Positions 27,969 through 37,465 are shown, counted from the first letter of the stretch. The stretch is 64,000 nt of DNA from Cyanobium sp. CH-040 (GCF_024346135.1 NZ_JAGQCJ010000002.1:62001-126000), one strand, 5' to 3'. Numbers and translations are program-made. The notes: a model not told the origin generated them from the letters alone.

Positions 27969-29408
27969 ATGGTGCGGTCTGATCATCCGCCGTTGGCACC
28001 CGCGCCAGAGGCCCAGCGGGGGATCCCACCGCTGCCCTTCGCCAGCCCGCCAGGGCATGACCCTGCCCTTCAGGACTTCCTGGAGCAGGCCAGCAGTCGG
28101 CTCTGCGCCTGGATGGCCAGTGCAGGCCAGCGCCCGCCGCTTCCCGGCCTGAGCCTGATGCCGGCGGTGGAGCCAGCCCAGGGGGCCCAGCCTGCCGATC
28201 AGCTGCTCGCCGACCTGCAGCTGGTGATGGACGGTGCCTACAACCCAGGCCATCCCGGCGCCCTGGCCCATCTCGATCCACCCGCCCTCGGTGCCTCGAT
28301 CGTCGCTGAGCTGGTCTGCGCAGGTCTGAACAACAATCTCCTGGCCGAGGAGCTCTCCCCCACCCTCACCCGCCTGGAGCGGAGCCTGATGGCCTGGCTG
28401 GCGGAACGCCTCGGCCTGCCGCCGGGCAGCGGTGGCGTGCCGGCCAGTGGCGGCACCCTCTCCAACCTGATGGCCCTGGTCACGGCCCGGCGCAGCAGGA
28501 ACCTCGCCGCCTGCAGCGAAGCCGTGGTGCTGGCCAGTGCCGACGCCCACGTCTCACTGGCGAAGTCCCTGGCGGTGATGGGTCTGCCGGCGGAGGCGCT
28601 TCAGCAGGTGCCGGTGGACGCCACCGGAGCCATGGATTCCGCCCATCTGGAGCGCCAGCTGCAGCGGCTGGCCCAGCGTGGGATCCCGGTGATCGCGGTG
28701 GTGGCCACCGCGGGCACCACCGTGCGCGGCGCCGTGGACCCGCTGCCGGCGATCGCCACCCTCTGTCGCCGTCACGGCGTGTGGCTGCATGTGGACGGGG
28801 CCATCGGGGCCGTGTTCGCCCTCAGCGACGCCCACCGCAGCCGCGTGCCCGGGCTGGGGCAGGCCGATTCGCTCACCGTCAATCCCCAGAAGCTGCTGGG
28901 CATCACCAAGACCTCGTCCCTGTTGCTGCTGGCGGAGCCCCGCCTGCTGGAGACTGCCTTCGGCACCGGTCTCCCCTACATGGAGCCCAGCTGGGGTGGT
29001 GGCCACGGCGGCGAGCAGGGCATCCAGGGCACGCGGCCGGCGGAGGTGCTGAAGCTCTGGCTGGGGCTGCGCCAGCTGGGGCTGGATGGCATCGAGGCGC
29101 TTCTGGATGGTGCCGTGGCGCGCCGGCGGGCGCTGCAGGAGCTGCTGGCGGCGATTCCCGGCCTGCGCCTGGTGGGTGGCCCCCTGCACCTGCTCGCCTT
29201 CACCCCGGAGCACGGCGATGCCGCCGCCGCCGAGCGCTGGAGCCTGGCCGCACGCCAGCGGCTCCTGGAGCACGACCTGATGCTCTCGCGCCCCCTCTAC
29301 CGCGGCCGCCACCATCTCAAGGCGGTGCTGGGCAACCCCCACACCGGCAGCGCCGAACTGGAGCGCCTGGCCGCCCTGGTGGCGGCAACCCTGCCGGCCA
29401 CGCCATGA
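27969..29408 (+). CDS. group II PLP-dependent decarboxylase family protein
   Basis: Predicted 479-residue PLP enzyme related to glutamate, diaminobutyrate and aromatic amino acid decarboxylases. It has GVPASGGTLSNLMAL, SADAHVSLAKSLAVMGL (HxS pyridine stacking), VATAGTTVRGAVDP, LHVDGAIGAVF (Asp to pyridine N) and NPQKLLGITKTSSLLL. The usual (D)(P/x)HKW lysine motif is replaced by NPQK, so the His before the Lys is changed to Gln. Substrate unknown. Start is ATG 27969 or GTG 27963. A small membrane protein gene overlaps its stop. Confidence 0.85.
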   Translation: MVRSDHPPLAPAPEAQRGIPPLPFASPPGHDPALQDFLEQASSRLCAWMASAGQRPPLPGLSLMPAVEPAQGAQPADQLLADLQLVMDGAYNPGHPGALAHLDPPALGASIVAELVCAGLNNNLLAEELSPTLTRLERSLMAWLAERLGLPPGSGGVPASGGTLSNLMALVTARRSRNLAACSEAVVLASADAHVSLAKSLAVMGLPAEALQQVPVDATGAMDSAHLERQLQRLAQRGIPVIAVVATAGTTVRGAVDPLPAIATLCRRHGVWLHVDGAIGAVFALSDAHRSRVPGLGQADSLTVNPQKLLGITKTSSLLLLAEPRLLETAFGTGLPYMEPSWGGGHGGEQGIQGTRPAEVLKLWLGLRQLGLDGIEALLDGAVARRRALQELLAAIPGLRLVGGPLHLLAFTPEHGDAAAAERWSLAARQRLLEHDLMLSRPLYRGRHHLKAVLGNPHTGSAELERLAALVAATLPATP

Positions 29409-29668
29409 CCGACCTGCCGCCACAACCTTCCTCCCAGCAGCGCCGCGGCCGCTGGGTGGCGATCGTCACCGGCGCCATCTCGGTGCTGGTGGGGGTGCTC
29501 TACCTGCTGCTGATCGTGGTGCTCGACAGCCGCGGGCCGCTGCAGCCACCCCCGCCGGAGGCCCTCGGTGCGGCGCCGGCCCGGATCGGCACGCCGCCGC
29601 TCAGCGCCCCTCAGGACGGGGCGGCAGCTGGCGATCCCGCCGCCGCAACGGTTCCACCACACGGTTGA
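29405..29668 (+). CDS. small single-helix membrane protein
   Basis: Predicted 87-residue protein: polar start (PPQPSSQQRRGRW), one helix (VAIVTGAISVLVGVLYLLLIVVL), then a Pro/Ala-rich tail. It overlaps the decarboxylase stop by four bases (ATGA) and so is translationally coupled. Its last 68 bases, encoding part of the tail, overlap the convergent GTPase gene. No family recognised. Confidence 0.72.
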   Translation: MTDLPPQPSSQQRRGRWVAIVTGAISVLVGVLYLLLIVVLDSRGPLQPPPPEALGAAPARIGTPPLSAPQDGAAAGDPAAATVPPHG

Positions 29669-31172
29669 GGGCCTCCTGCAGGAAGCGCTGCAGGGCCCCT
29701 TCCCGGCGGTTGAGGTCGAAGTGGCGTTGCACCACCTCCTGCATGCCGCCGTCGCCCCAGTCCTGATCGCGCTCGAAGTAGGTGATGAAGCTGGCCCCCG
29801 CCACCCGCGTGAGCCAGGCGGCGCTCACCGCCTGCACCACCCGGCTCACGACGAGCGCGGGCAGGTTCAGGCTCAGCGCAGCGGAGAGCAGTCCCACGCC
29901 GCCCTTCACCAGCCCCAGGGCCGCCAGTGTGCGCCCCACGGAGAGGGCCAGGTCCTGGGCGCTCTCCCGGCTCAGCGTCACGCCATGGACGCGACCCAGC
30001 TCGATCACCATCTGGGCGTTCACGGCGGCGGCGCCCAGCAGATCCAGCCCCGGCAGGGGGGTCACCGCCACCACCCCGGCGCCGATCCACATGTAACGCT
30101 CCACCACCGCCTCAGCGTCACCGCGGCGCTGACGCGCCAGCAGGGACCTGCTCGCCTCACTGAGGGTGCGGCACTGCAGCAGCAGGTTGTCGGCGATCAG
30201 CTCCTCGCCGTCGGCATGCAGCACGGCGGCGATGCGCCGCAGCAGCACCTCCACCTCAGCGGGCGGCTGCAGCGGCCGCCCGCCAGGCATCGGCACGCTC
30301 TGGGGGGCTGCGCTGGCGGGCAGCACGTCCTCCGGCGGCAGCAGGCCCTGGACGCGGCGGCGCAGCAGCGTCAGCAACCGCTCCACCTCCTGATCCCCGC
30401 GCAGATCGCACTTGTTCAGCACCAGCAGCAGGCGCTTGCCCATGCCGGCCAGGCTGCGCAGCACCTCCGCCTCGCTGGCGCGCAGGTCGCCGTCCACCAC
30501 CAGCAGCAGCAGATCAGTCCGGCTGGCCTGCTGCCGGGCGAGCTGCTCCCGTTCCCGGCCGCTGGCACCGGCCTCGAGGATGCCGGGGGTGTCCACCAGC
30601 CACACGGCTCTCTCCAGCCCCCGCAGGCGCAGCCGGTAGCGCTGGGCCTCTGTGGTGGAGCCCATCGGCGCTCCCACGCTGCCCACCAGGTCCTGCAGCA
30701 GGGCCCGGATCAGGGAGGTCTTGCCGGCGGAGCCCGTGCCGAACACCACGATGGTCAGGTCGCCGCGCTCCAGTTCGCGGGCCATCCGCTGGCGCTCCTG
30801 ACGCAGGGCCTCACGGGCGATGCCGTCGCGCACCCGCTCCAGGGTCTGATCGATCGCCTCCAGGTTGCGGGCCGCCGCCTCGCGGCTGGTGCTGGGCGCC
30901 TCGGGTCTGGATGCCCCCTTGCCGCCGCGCTCCCGGCCTGCGGCGGCGGCTCCGCCCGGCCGCAGCAGGCGCAGCCATGGCCAGGCCAGCTGCACCAGCA
31001 GCGCCGCCACCGCCAGCACCAGCAGCAGGGCCACCGGCCCCACCAGTCCGTAGGGCAGCACACCGCTGAGCTGCCAGATCAGCTGGTTGAAGGCCTGGAG
31101 CACCAGGCCCACCACCAGCAGCGCCAGCAGCAGCACGCCGGCGGCGATCCAGAGGCGGGTGCGGTGCTTCAT
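29601..31172 (-). CDS. membrane GTPase with C-terminal DUF697
   Basis: Predicted 523-residue protein. Two N-terminal helices (residues 9-30 and 42-62) anchor it; a GTPase domain follows with G1 GTGSAGKTSL, G3 LVDTPG and G4 LVLNKCDL; the C-terminus is a DUF697-type region with hydrophobic hairpins (WIGAGVVAVTPLPGLDLLGAAAV) and conserved Asp/Leu. Such YcjF-related proteins associate with membranes; the role in cyanobacteria is not established. It is 17 bases after the FHA/penicillin-binding protein gene in the same operon, which suggests a link to the cell envelope. Confidence 0.88.
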   Translation of the reverse strand: MKHRTRLWIAAGVLLLALLVVGLVLQAFNQLIWQLSGVLPYGLVGPVALLLVLAVAALLVQLAWPWLRLLRPGGAAAAGRERGGKGASRPEAPSTSREAAARNLEAIDQTLERVRDGIAREALRQERQRMARELERGDLTIVVFGTGSAGKTSLIRALLQDLVGSVGAPMGSTTEAQRYRLRLRGLERAVWLVDTPGILEAGASGREREQLARQQASRTDLLLLVVDGDLRASEAEVLRSLAGMGKRLLLVLNKCDLRGDQEVERLLTLLRRRVQGLLPPEDVLPASAAPQSVPMPGGRPLQPPAEVEVLLRRIAAVLHADGEELIADNLLLQCRTLSEASRSLLARQRRGDAEAVVERYMWIGAGVVAVTPLPGLDLLGAAAVNAQMVIELGRVHGVTLSRESAQDLALSVGRTLAALGLVKGGVGLLSAALSLNLPALVVSRVVQAVSAAWLTRVAGASFITYFERDQDWGDGGMQEVVQRHFDLNRREGALQRFLQEALNRVVEPLRRRDRQLPPRPEGR

Positions 31173-31189
31173 GCCGGAACCTCCCCTGC

Positions 31190-33331
31190 CTAGCTGCCGG
31201 CGGAGCGCATGATCTCGCCCCAGAGCCCTGCCGCCAGGGCGCTGGAGGCGTTGGTGGGGCTGTTGTCATCGTTGCCCAGCCAGATGCCGATCACCCGTCT
31301 GCGGCCGGCGTCGTAGCCCACGAACAGCAGGTCGCGGTTCTCATTGGTGGTGCCGGTCTTGCCCCCCTCCTGGCCGCCCAGGGAAGCGGCCGTCCCCGTG
31401 CCCGAACGCACCACCGCACGCATCAGCTGCTGCATGCGCCGGGCGGTCTCCCGCGGCACCGCCTGCCGGCCCGCGGGCGCGGCGGTGGCAGCCGGAGGGG
31501 CTGTTCCGCGTCCAGCCCCACCGGCCCGTCTGCGGCACTGATCCGGCTCCTCGCCCGGGCACGTTTCCCCATCCACCACCTTGCGGATCGTGGTGGGCGG
31601 CAGCCACACCCCATCGTTGGCGACGGCCGCATAGGCGGCGGTGAGCTCCAGCAGCGTCACCTCGCTCTGGCCCAGGGCCAGGCCGGGAACGGGGTCCAGG
31701 GGGCTGGTGATGCCCAGGTCGCGGGCCTTCTGCACCACCGCCTCCAGGCCCACCCGCTGGGCGAGGCGCAGCGCCGCGGTGTTGCTGCTGCGGGCGAAGG
31801 CGCTCACCAGCGTCAGCGAACCGCTGCAGTCGCTGCTGAAGGTCTGCCCGCGCCAGCGCAGGGGGCCGCAGTCCACCGGGTCGCCCGGGTTGGCCCCCCG
31901 CTCGAGGGCCACCAGAAAGGGGAACAGCTTGAAGGTGCTGCCGGGCTGGCGCAGGGCCATCGTGGCCCGGTTGAACTGGCTCTGCTGGTAGTCGCGCCCT
32001 CCGGCCAGCGCCAGGATGCCGCCGCTGCCGGCATCCAGCACCACCACAGCCCCCTCGCTGACGCCCAGGCTGCGGCTGCCATCCAGGCGACGGCGCAGCA
32101 GCCGCTCCACCCGCTCCTGCAGGCCGGTATCGAGATGGGTGTCGATGAGGAAATTGCCCTCGGCGGCGACACTGCGGCCCACCGACGCCTCCAGATCCCG
32201 GCGCACCTGATCGGTGTAGAAGGGGGCTCCGCGGCCCAGCTCCCTGGTGCGGCAGGCATCGGCATGCAGCTGCACCGGACTGCGCCGCGCCCGGCGGCCG
32301 GCATCGGGGCTGATGCGGCCCGTATCGGCCATCTTCTGGAGCACCTGGTTGCGGGAGCTCAGGGCCGCCTGGGGGTCGAAGCAGGGGTCGTAGCCGTTCG
32401 GGGAGGGCAGCAGGCCCACCAGCAGGGCCGCCTCCGCCAGCTTCAGCTCCCGGGCCGGCCTGCCGAAGTAGTGACGGCTGGCATCCTCGAAGCCCCAGCC
32501 CACGCCCAGATACACCCGGTTGAGATAGCTGAGCAGCAGATCGCGTTTGCTGAAGCGCGCCTCCAGCTGCAGCGACACCAGCAGTTCGCGCCACTTGCGT
32601 CCCAGCGTCTCCCCCTGGCCCACCTGATCGGGGTAGAGGCTGCGGGCGAGCTGCTGGGTGAGCGTGCTGCCGCCCTGCAGCACCCGGCCGCCGATCAGGT
32701 TGGTCACCAGGGCCCGTGCGGTGCCCACCGGGTCCACGCCCGGGTGCCACCAGAAACGGCTGTCCTCACTGGCCAGCAGCGCATCCACCAGCACCGGGGG
32801 ATAGTCGCGCAGGGCCGCCAGCTCCCGGTGCTGGCGCCCTTCGGCGCTGGCGATCGGCTTGCCGCTGCGGTCGTAGAAGCTCAGGGGCCCGCGCACCGGC
32901 GCCAGGCTGCCGCGGATGGGCACCTGGGCCACCGCCAGGGCCAGGGTGGCAAGGCCGATGCCGGCCACGCCGGCCAGCGCCAGGCTGGCGCCGCGCACCA
33001 CCTTCGCCAGACGGGGTCGGGGACGCTGCTGGAATTCCAGCTCCGGCAGCCCGGCCTGCTGGCTGGGGCCGAAGCGCACGCTGTCGCCGTCGCTGAGCAA
33101 CAGCTCGCTCACCCGCCGGCCGCGCCACCAGAGCCCGTTGGTGGAGCCGCTGTCGCGCAGCAGCCAGTGGCGACCCACCTGCTCCAGCAGGGCATGCTGA
33201 CGGCTGACGGCCGCATGGGGGATCGACACCTGGCAGCCGGCATCGCGGCCGATGCGGTACACGCCCGCATGCAGGGACAGCCGGGTGCTGCCCCGGCCGG
33301 GTAGGTGCACCAGCAGCACGCCCTCAGTCAT
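31190..33331 (-). CDS. bifunctional penicillin-binding protein with N-terminal FHA domain
   Basis: Class A PBP of 713 residues that polymerises and cross-links peptidoglycan. Order: FHA domain (residues about 20-90: YRIGRDAGCQVSIPHAAVSRQHA, DSGSTNGLWWRG), one membrane helix (about 110-135), glycosyltransferase 51 domain (ALLASEDSRFWWHPGVD with catalytic Glu; GGSTLTQQLARSL), and transpeptidase domain with PGSTFKLFPF (SxxK), SSNTAAL (SxN) and KTGTTNE (KTG). The FHA domain would be cytoplasmic and binds phospho-Thr peptides, suggesting control of wall synthesis by a Ser/Thr kinase. It lies between lspA and the DUF697 GTPase. Confidence 0.93.
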   Translation of the reverse strand: MTEGVLLVHLPGRGSTRLSLHAGVYRIGRDAGCQVSIPHAAVSRQHALLEQVGRHWLLRDSGSTNGLWWRGRRVSELLLSDGDSVRFGPSQQAGLPELEFQQRPRPRLAKVVRGASLALAGVAGIGLATLALAVAQVPIRGSLAPVRGPLSFYDRSGKPIASAEGRQHRELAALRDYPPVLVDALLASEDSRFWWHPGVDPVGTARALVTNLIGGRVLQGGSTLTQQLARSLYPDQVGQGETLGRKWRELLVSLQLEARFSKRDLLLSYLNRVYLGVGWGFEDASRHYFGRPARELKLAEAALLVGLLPSPNGYDPCFDPQAALSSRNQVLQKMADTGRISPDAGRRARRSPVQLHADACRTRELGRGAPFYTDQVRRDLEASVGRSVAAEGNFLIDTHLDTGLQERVERLLRRRLDGSRSLGVSEGAVVVLDAGSGGILALAGGRDYQQSQFNRATMALRQPGSTFKLFPFLVALERGANPGDPVDCGPLRWRGQTFSSDCSGSLTLVSAFARSSNTAALRLAQRVGLEAVVQKARDLGITSPLDPVPGLALGQSEVTLLELTAAYAAVANDGVWLPPTTIRKVVDGETCPGEEPDQCRRRAGGAGRGTAPPAATAAPAGRQAVPRETARRMQQLMRAVVRSGTGTAASLGGQEGGKTGTTNENRDLLFVGYDAGRRRVIGIWLGNDDNSPTNASSALAAGLWGEIMRSAGS

Positions 33332-33366
33332 GAGCGTGGATCAGCGGCCTGGCCCATCAGCCTGGG

Positions 33367-33858
33367 TCATCGTCTGCGCCCATCACCGGGCTCCGGCGCG
33401 AACAGGTCGATCACGAAGCAGAGCACAGCCAGGTTGATGGCCACATCGGCGAGATTGAACACCGGGAAGGACACCGGCATCAGGGCCAGGAAGTCGACGA
33501 CGGCGCCCAGCCGCCAGCGGTCGATGCCGTTGCCGATGGCCCCTCCGAGCAGCAGCCCCAGGGCCAGGCCGCGGGCCAGGCTGTGGGGAGCGCGGCCCTG
33601 CCGCCAGATCCACACCGTCACGCCGACGGCCACCGCCAGGCTCACCAGACCCAGCAGCGTCGAGGACCCGCTGAACAGGCTGAAGGCGGCACCGGTGTTG
33701 GTGGTGTGGGTGAACTCCAGCAGGCCGGGGATGAACGGGCGTGCCGGCCGCCCGGCCAGATGGTCGCTGGCCCACGCCTTGGTGAGCTGGTCGGCCAGCA
33801 CCACCGCGGCGGCCAGCCCAAGGCTGAGGCGGCGGGGGCTGCGCGCTGGGCCGCTCAC
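33367..33858 (-). CDS. lspA: lipoprotein signal peptidase LspA (SPase II)
   Basis: Aspartic protease that removes signal peptides from prolipoproteins. The 163-residue protein has four membrane helices, NTGAAFSLF, GNGIDRWRLGAVVDFL and FPVFNLADVAINLAV; the two catalytic Asp residues are in the last two segments. The GTG start at 33858 overlaps the bioY stop in the form GTGA, so the long in-frame extension into bioY is rejected. Confidence 0.95.
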   Translation of the reverse strand: MSGPARSPRRLSLGLAAAVVLADQLTKAWASDHLAGRPARPFIPGLLEFTHTTNTGAAFSLFSGSSTLLGLVSLAVAVGVTVWIWRQGRAPHSLARGLALGLLLGGAIGNGIDRWRLGAVVDFLALMPVSFPVFNLADVAINLAVLCFVIDLFAPEPGDGRRR

Positions 33859-34430
33859 GGTTGCACGAGCAGCACACGCCGCAGGGCCAGGGCCACCACA
33901 GCCACGGCCGTGCACAGCAGCAGCTGGGAGGGCAGGGGGACCACGCTGAAGCTCACCAGCAGCTGCAGGAGATCGCCCCTCCAGCGACCGGCCAGGGCCC
34001 CCAGGAGCAGGTTCAGCATCCCGCAGAGCTGGATCACCAGCAGGCCGAAGGCCGCCGTTCCCGTGAGCTTGAGCACATCATTCATGCCGGGCTGGCGGGC
34101 CAGCTTGCCCGCCAGCCAGCCGGCGGGCACGAAGCCGGCCAGATAGCCGAAACCCGGATCCAGCAGGTAGCGCGCTCCGCCCCCGCTGTGAAACACGGGC
34201 AGCTGCAGCAGACCCAGGCTGAGGTAGGCGACCGCCGCCAGCAGGGCGCTGCGATGCCCGCACACCAGCGCGGTGAGCAGCAGCGCGGGAACCTGGAGGG
34301 TGATCGGCAGGGCCACGACCGCCCAGCCGCCTTTGCCCACCGGCAGGGGTGCAGCAGCCTGGATCATGCCCCCGAGCAGGATCAGCAGCAGACCGGCGAT
34401 CGCTCCGCTCCAGTTGGCCAGGGCCCTCAA
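33855..34430 (-). CDS. bioY: biotin transporter BioY
   Basis: Substrate-binding S component of the biotin ECF transporter, able to take up biotin alone or with an energising module. The 191-residue protein has six predicted helices and the family segment GGGARYLLDPGFGYLAGFVPAGWLAG. Start TTG at 34430 (LRALANWSGAIAG) is preferred; the ORF extends further upstream but that part (about 35 codons) has no helix and reads as non-coding. First gene of the run bioY-lspA-pbp-GTPase. Confidence 0.9.
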   Translation of the reverse strand: MRALANWSGAIAGLLLILLGGMIQAAAPLPVGKGGWAVVALPITLQVPALLLTALVCGHRSALLAAVAYLSLGLLQLPVFHSGGGARYLLDPGFGYLAGFVPAGWLAGKLARQPGMNDVLKLTGTAAFGLLVIQLCGMLNLLLGALAGRWRGDLLQLLVSFSVVPLPSQLLLCTAVAVVALALRRVLLVQP

Positions 34431-34543
34431 TGGCTCAGCGTCCAGTTCGCCACAGTCTGAAGGCTGATGCACCTGATGGGCTCGGCAGCGGTGGTCTTGG
34501 GCCCCGTGCCAGGGTGCAGGCCTTTGTTCCCGCACTGCCCTGG

Positions 34544-34804
34544 ATGTCCATGGTTGAACCCATCCGTTCCGATGACGCTCCCGCAGCTTCCACCCCGGAG
34601 CTGGCGGTGGGGCAGCGGGTGAGCCTGCGAGAACGCCCCGCTTACCTCAAGACGGCTGATCCCATGCCGATGCTGCGCCCACCCGATCTGGTCGATCGGG
34701 ATGAGGTGGGACAGGTGGTGGAGGTACGGGCCCTGGGCCTGGTGGCCGTGCGCTTCCGGCGCGGCAGCTTTCTGCTGGCGGCCGGGGATCTGCAGCCCAC
34801 CTGA
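34544..34804 (+). CDS. sipA: SipA-like DUF3148 protein
   Basis: Predicted 86-residue protein. After a polar N-terminus it matches SipA/DUF3148: VGQRVSLRERPAYLKTADP, PMLRPPDLV, VGQVVEVRALGLVAVRFRRG, FLLAAGDLQ. SipA is an SH3-like small protein known from Synechococcus elongatus as a partner that activates the sensor kinase NblS, which controls light- and stress-responsive genes. Start ATG 34544 or 34550. Divergent from bioY. Confidence 0.85.
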   Translation: MSMVEPIRSDDAPAASTPELAVGQRVSLRERPAYLKTADPMPMLRPPDLVDRDEVGQVVEVRALGLVAVRFRRGSFLLAAGDLQPT

Positions 34805-34832
34805 GCCCGCCGTGGTTGCGCGTCCGGCTGGC

Positions 34833-36125
34833 TCAGGTGGTGAGGTCCGCCCACGCCCGCTCACCCGCCTCAAGGGCCGCCACCGGACCGCAGAGGCTGA
34901 GCACGGGCCGGCCCAGCCAGCGCCGGGCGGCGGCGCGCAGGTCCTGGGACCTGAGTCGCCCGGCCCGCTCCAGGCAGTCCTCCACGTGGCGTTCGCCGAG
35001 CCCATGGCCCAGCACCAGGGCCTGACGGTCTGCCACCTGGGCGCAGGTCTGTCGGCCCATGGCGTCCTGACCCCGGAACTTGGCCAGGGCCAGCTCCAGT
35101 TCCGCGTCGCTGAGGAGCTCGGCTGACAGCCGCTGCCACTCCGCGATCAGCGCGTCGCAGGCTTCGCGGGCTCGCGCCAGCGAACTGGAGAGGTGGATCA
35201 CGAACGGCGCGGCGGCGCAGCGGGGCGGCATGTGCACCCCTACGTCATAGGCCAGGCCGCGCTGCTCGCGCATCACCTGGAAGAGCCGGCTGGACATCCC
35301 CAACCCCAGATGCGCCTGCAGCAGGCGCAGGGGCAGGGCATCCGGGTGGCCCAGCGGCACGGTGGCGGCGCCCAGCATCACCACCAGCTGCTCGGTGTCC
35401 TGCTCCTGCCGGGCCAGCGTTGCCGCTGGCGAAGCCGTTGCGCTCCAGGACTCGGCGCGGGGAGCGCGGGTGGGCCAGGGTCGGGCGGTGAGCAGCTCCT
35501 GGAGGCGGTTCTGCAGCCGCTGATCGAGATCACCGCAGAGCACCAGCAACGCGCCGGGTTCAGCCAGGTCCTGCAGCAGCGCGCGCAGCTCCGCCGTGCC
35601 CAGCCGTGCCAGCTCGTCCTCCACGCCCAGCGGGTCGTGGCCGTAGGGACCGTCGCCGTACAGCAATCCCCGCAGCCCGTCATGGGCGAGCTGGAACGGG
35701 TCCTCCCGCTGGCGCTGCAGGTGCTGGAGATTGAGCTCCCGCTCCAGCTCCACCTGCTCCGGGCTGAGGAGCGGTTCGGCGGCCATCGCCAGGAGCAGAG
35801 GCAGCAGATCAGCCGCGTCCTCGCTGGCGCACTTGAGGCTCATCACCAGCGCGTCCTCGCTGGCCTCGGTGCGCAGGCCGGCGCCGCGGCCTTCCACCAG
35901 TTCCGCCAGTGCGTCGGTGTCGTAGTCGCCGGCGCCACGGGTCATGCTGCCCGCCAGCAGCTGCATGGCACCGCGCTGGCCGTGGGGGTCGCGGCTGCTG
36001 CCGCCGCGGATCCACAGCCGCGCCGCCACCAGGCCCGCCCCGCTGCGCAGCTGGCTCAGCAGCGGCAGCCCGCCGGGGAGCTGGCTGCGCTGCCAGCCGT
36101 GGGGAGGTGCTGCGGAGAGGGTCAT
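34833..36125 (-). CDS. M16 family peptidase, inactive-type partner
   Basis: Predicted 430-residue M16 (insulinase/MPP) protein. It has the fold-typical segments (LSQLRSGAGLVAARLWIRGGS, AELVEGRGAGLRTEASEDALVMSL, LGLGMSSRLFQVMREQRGLAYDVG), but where active enzymes have HxxEH it reads MQLLAGSM, so no zinc site. The active partner (HFLEH) is encoded just upstream and overlaps by four bases (ATGA). Two-subunit M16 enzymes commonly combine one active and one inactive chain. Confidence 0.9.
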   Translation of the reverse strand: MTLSAAPPHGWQRSQLPGGLPLLSQLRSGAGLVAARLWIRGGSSRDPHGQRGAMQLLAGSMTRGAGDYDTDALAELVEGRGAGLRTEASEDALVMSLKCASEDAADLLPLLLAMAAEPLLSPEQVELERELNLQHLQRQREDPFQLAHDGLRGLLYGDGPYGHDPLGVEDELARLGTAELRALLQDLAEPGALLVLCGDLDQRLQNRLQELLTARPWPTRAPRAESWSATASPAATLARQEQDTEQLVVMLGAATVPLGHPDALPLRLLQAHLGLGMSSRLFQVMREQRGLAYDVGVHMPPRCAAAPFVIHLSSSLARAREACDALIAEWQRLSAELLSDAELELALAKFRGQDAMGRQTCAQVADRQALVLGHGLGERHVEDCLERAGRLRSQDLRAAARRWLGRPVLSLCGPVAALEAGERAWADLTT

Positions 36126-37465
36126 GCCGGCACCGCCTCGAGCACGCAGGCCCGTTCGGGGGCCAGCAGCGGCAGCACCTCGCGCACCAGGGCCGGTGCA
36201 TCCCAGCCCTCCAGGTCCCTGAGGGGAGCGTCGAGGGACACCCCGTGACCCCACAGGTGCTGGCTGCCCAGGGTGCCGGCAACCCCGCCGGCCGACTCCA
36301 GGCCGAAGCGATAGCCGTTGGCCACGAGGCGCCGGCTGCGACCCCATTCCTCCGGTGGAATCTCCTCCGCGGCCAGCTCCAGCAGCACCGCCTCGATCTC
36401 CCGCCGGATGGCCGGCAGGTCCTCCTCCTCGGCGATGGCCTCCAGCAGGCCCAGGCTGCCGCACTCCAGCACGTGCAGGTCGAGGTCGATGCTCTCGACC
36501 AGGCGCAGCCGCTCCCGCAGCCGGTCCACAAGCCGGCTGCGCCGGCCTTCCGCCAGCAGGGTGGTGAGCAGGTCGGCGCCCATCACCCCATGCAGGTCGG
36601 CGGCCGCCGGCAGCTCCCAGAGCATCATCAGGCGTGCCGATTCCAGCCGGGGCAGGCGCAGGCGATGCTCCCCAGGCCGCACCGCCAGCGGCGGCAGTGC
36701 CCGCCTGCCGGTGGCGGCCGGCGCCAGCCGCGCCAGGCTGCTGGCCGCCAGGCGCTCCTGCAGGGCGACCGTATGGGCCGCTCCGGGGTCGAGGCAGCCG
36801 CTGAGGATCAGCAGGCAGCGGTCGGCCGTGTACAGGCGACGGTGGAATGCCGCCATCGCCTCGGGCGTCTGGGCCAGCAACTGGTCGCGGCGGCCGAGGA
36901 TCGGCTCCCCATAGGCGTGCTGCGGGCAGCCGGCTCCGAGCAGCTGCTGCAGGGCCACCTCCTCGGGCTGGTCCTCGCTCTGGGCGAGCTCCTCGAGCAC
37001 CACCTGGCGCTCCATCTGGAAGGCCTGGTCGTCGAGGCGCGGTTCGAGCACCAGATCGAGCAGCAGCTCCAGCGCCTCCACGGCGCCATCCGGCGGGATC
37101 AGCAGGTGGTAGTGCACATCGTCGAAGCCGGTGGCGGCATTGCTGCTGCCCCCGAGCGCCTCCACGCGGCGGTCGAACTCACCGGGCTGCAGATGGGCGC
37201 TGCCCTTGAACACCATGTGCTCGAGGAAGTGGGCCATGCCGCTCTCCCCGGCCGCCTCGAACACACTGCCGGCCTGGCACCAAAAATCGAGACACACCAG
37301 GGGCGCATCCGGCAGGTTGACGCTCACCACCCGGGCGCCGTTGGCCAGCCGTTGCATCCGGGGCGTCTCCAGGCCCGGCAGAGATGGGGATCCGGAATCC
37401 GGGGCCGGAGCGGGCACAGGTGCTGGGGCCAGGGGCAACGGGCAGGCGCGTGGCAGGATCCGCAT
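36122..37465 (-). CDS. M16 family zinc peptidase, active partner
   Basis: Predicted 447-residue M16 peptidase with the inverted zinc motif HFLEH at residues 79-83 ([11 protein letters not shown]) and a downstream Glu-rich helix ([15 protein letters not shown]) supplying the third ligand. Residues about 8-36 are Pro/Ala-rich. Processing peptidases of this type cleave targeting or small peptides. The start at 37465 lies 22 bases from the divergent pcyA start; the internal ATG just before [10 protein letters not shown] (about 37357) is an alternative. Confidence 0.92.
   Translation of the reverse strand: MRILPRACPLPLAPAPVPAPAPDSGSPSLPGLETPRMQRLANGARVVSVNLPDAPLVCLDFWCQAGSVFEAAGESGMAHFLEHMVFKGSAHLQPGEFDRRVEALGGSSNAATGFDDVHYHLLIPPDGAVEALELLLDLVLEPRLDDQAFQMERQVVLEELAQSEDQPEEVALQQLLGAGCPQHAYGEPILGRRDQLLAQTPEAMAAFHRRLYTADRCLLILSGCLDPGAAHTVALQERLAASSLARLAPAATGRRALPPLAVRPGEHRLRLPRLESARLMMLWELPAAADLHGVMGADLLTTLLAEGRRSRLVDRLRERLRLVESIDLDLHVLECGSLGLLEAIAEEEDLPAIRREIEAVLLELAAEEIPPEEWGRSRRLVANGYRFGLESAGGVAGTLGSQHLWGHGVSLDAPLRDLEGWDAPALVREVLPLLAPERACVLEAVPA

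Noticed and set aside
33855-33915. 19-codon upstream extension of lspA
   Set aside because: It lies inside bioY, has no membrane or signal character, and GTG 33858 gives the usual stop/start overlap.
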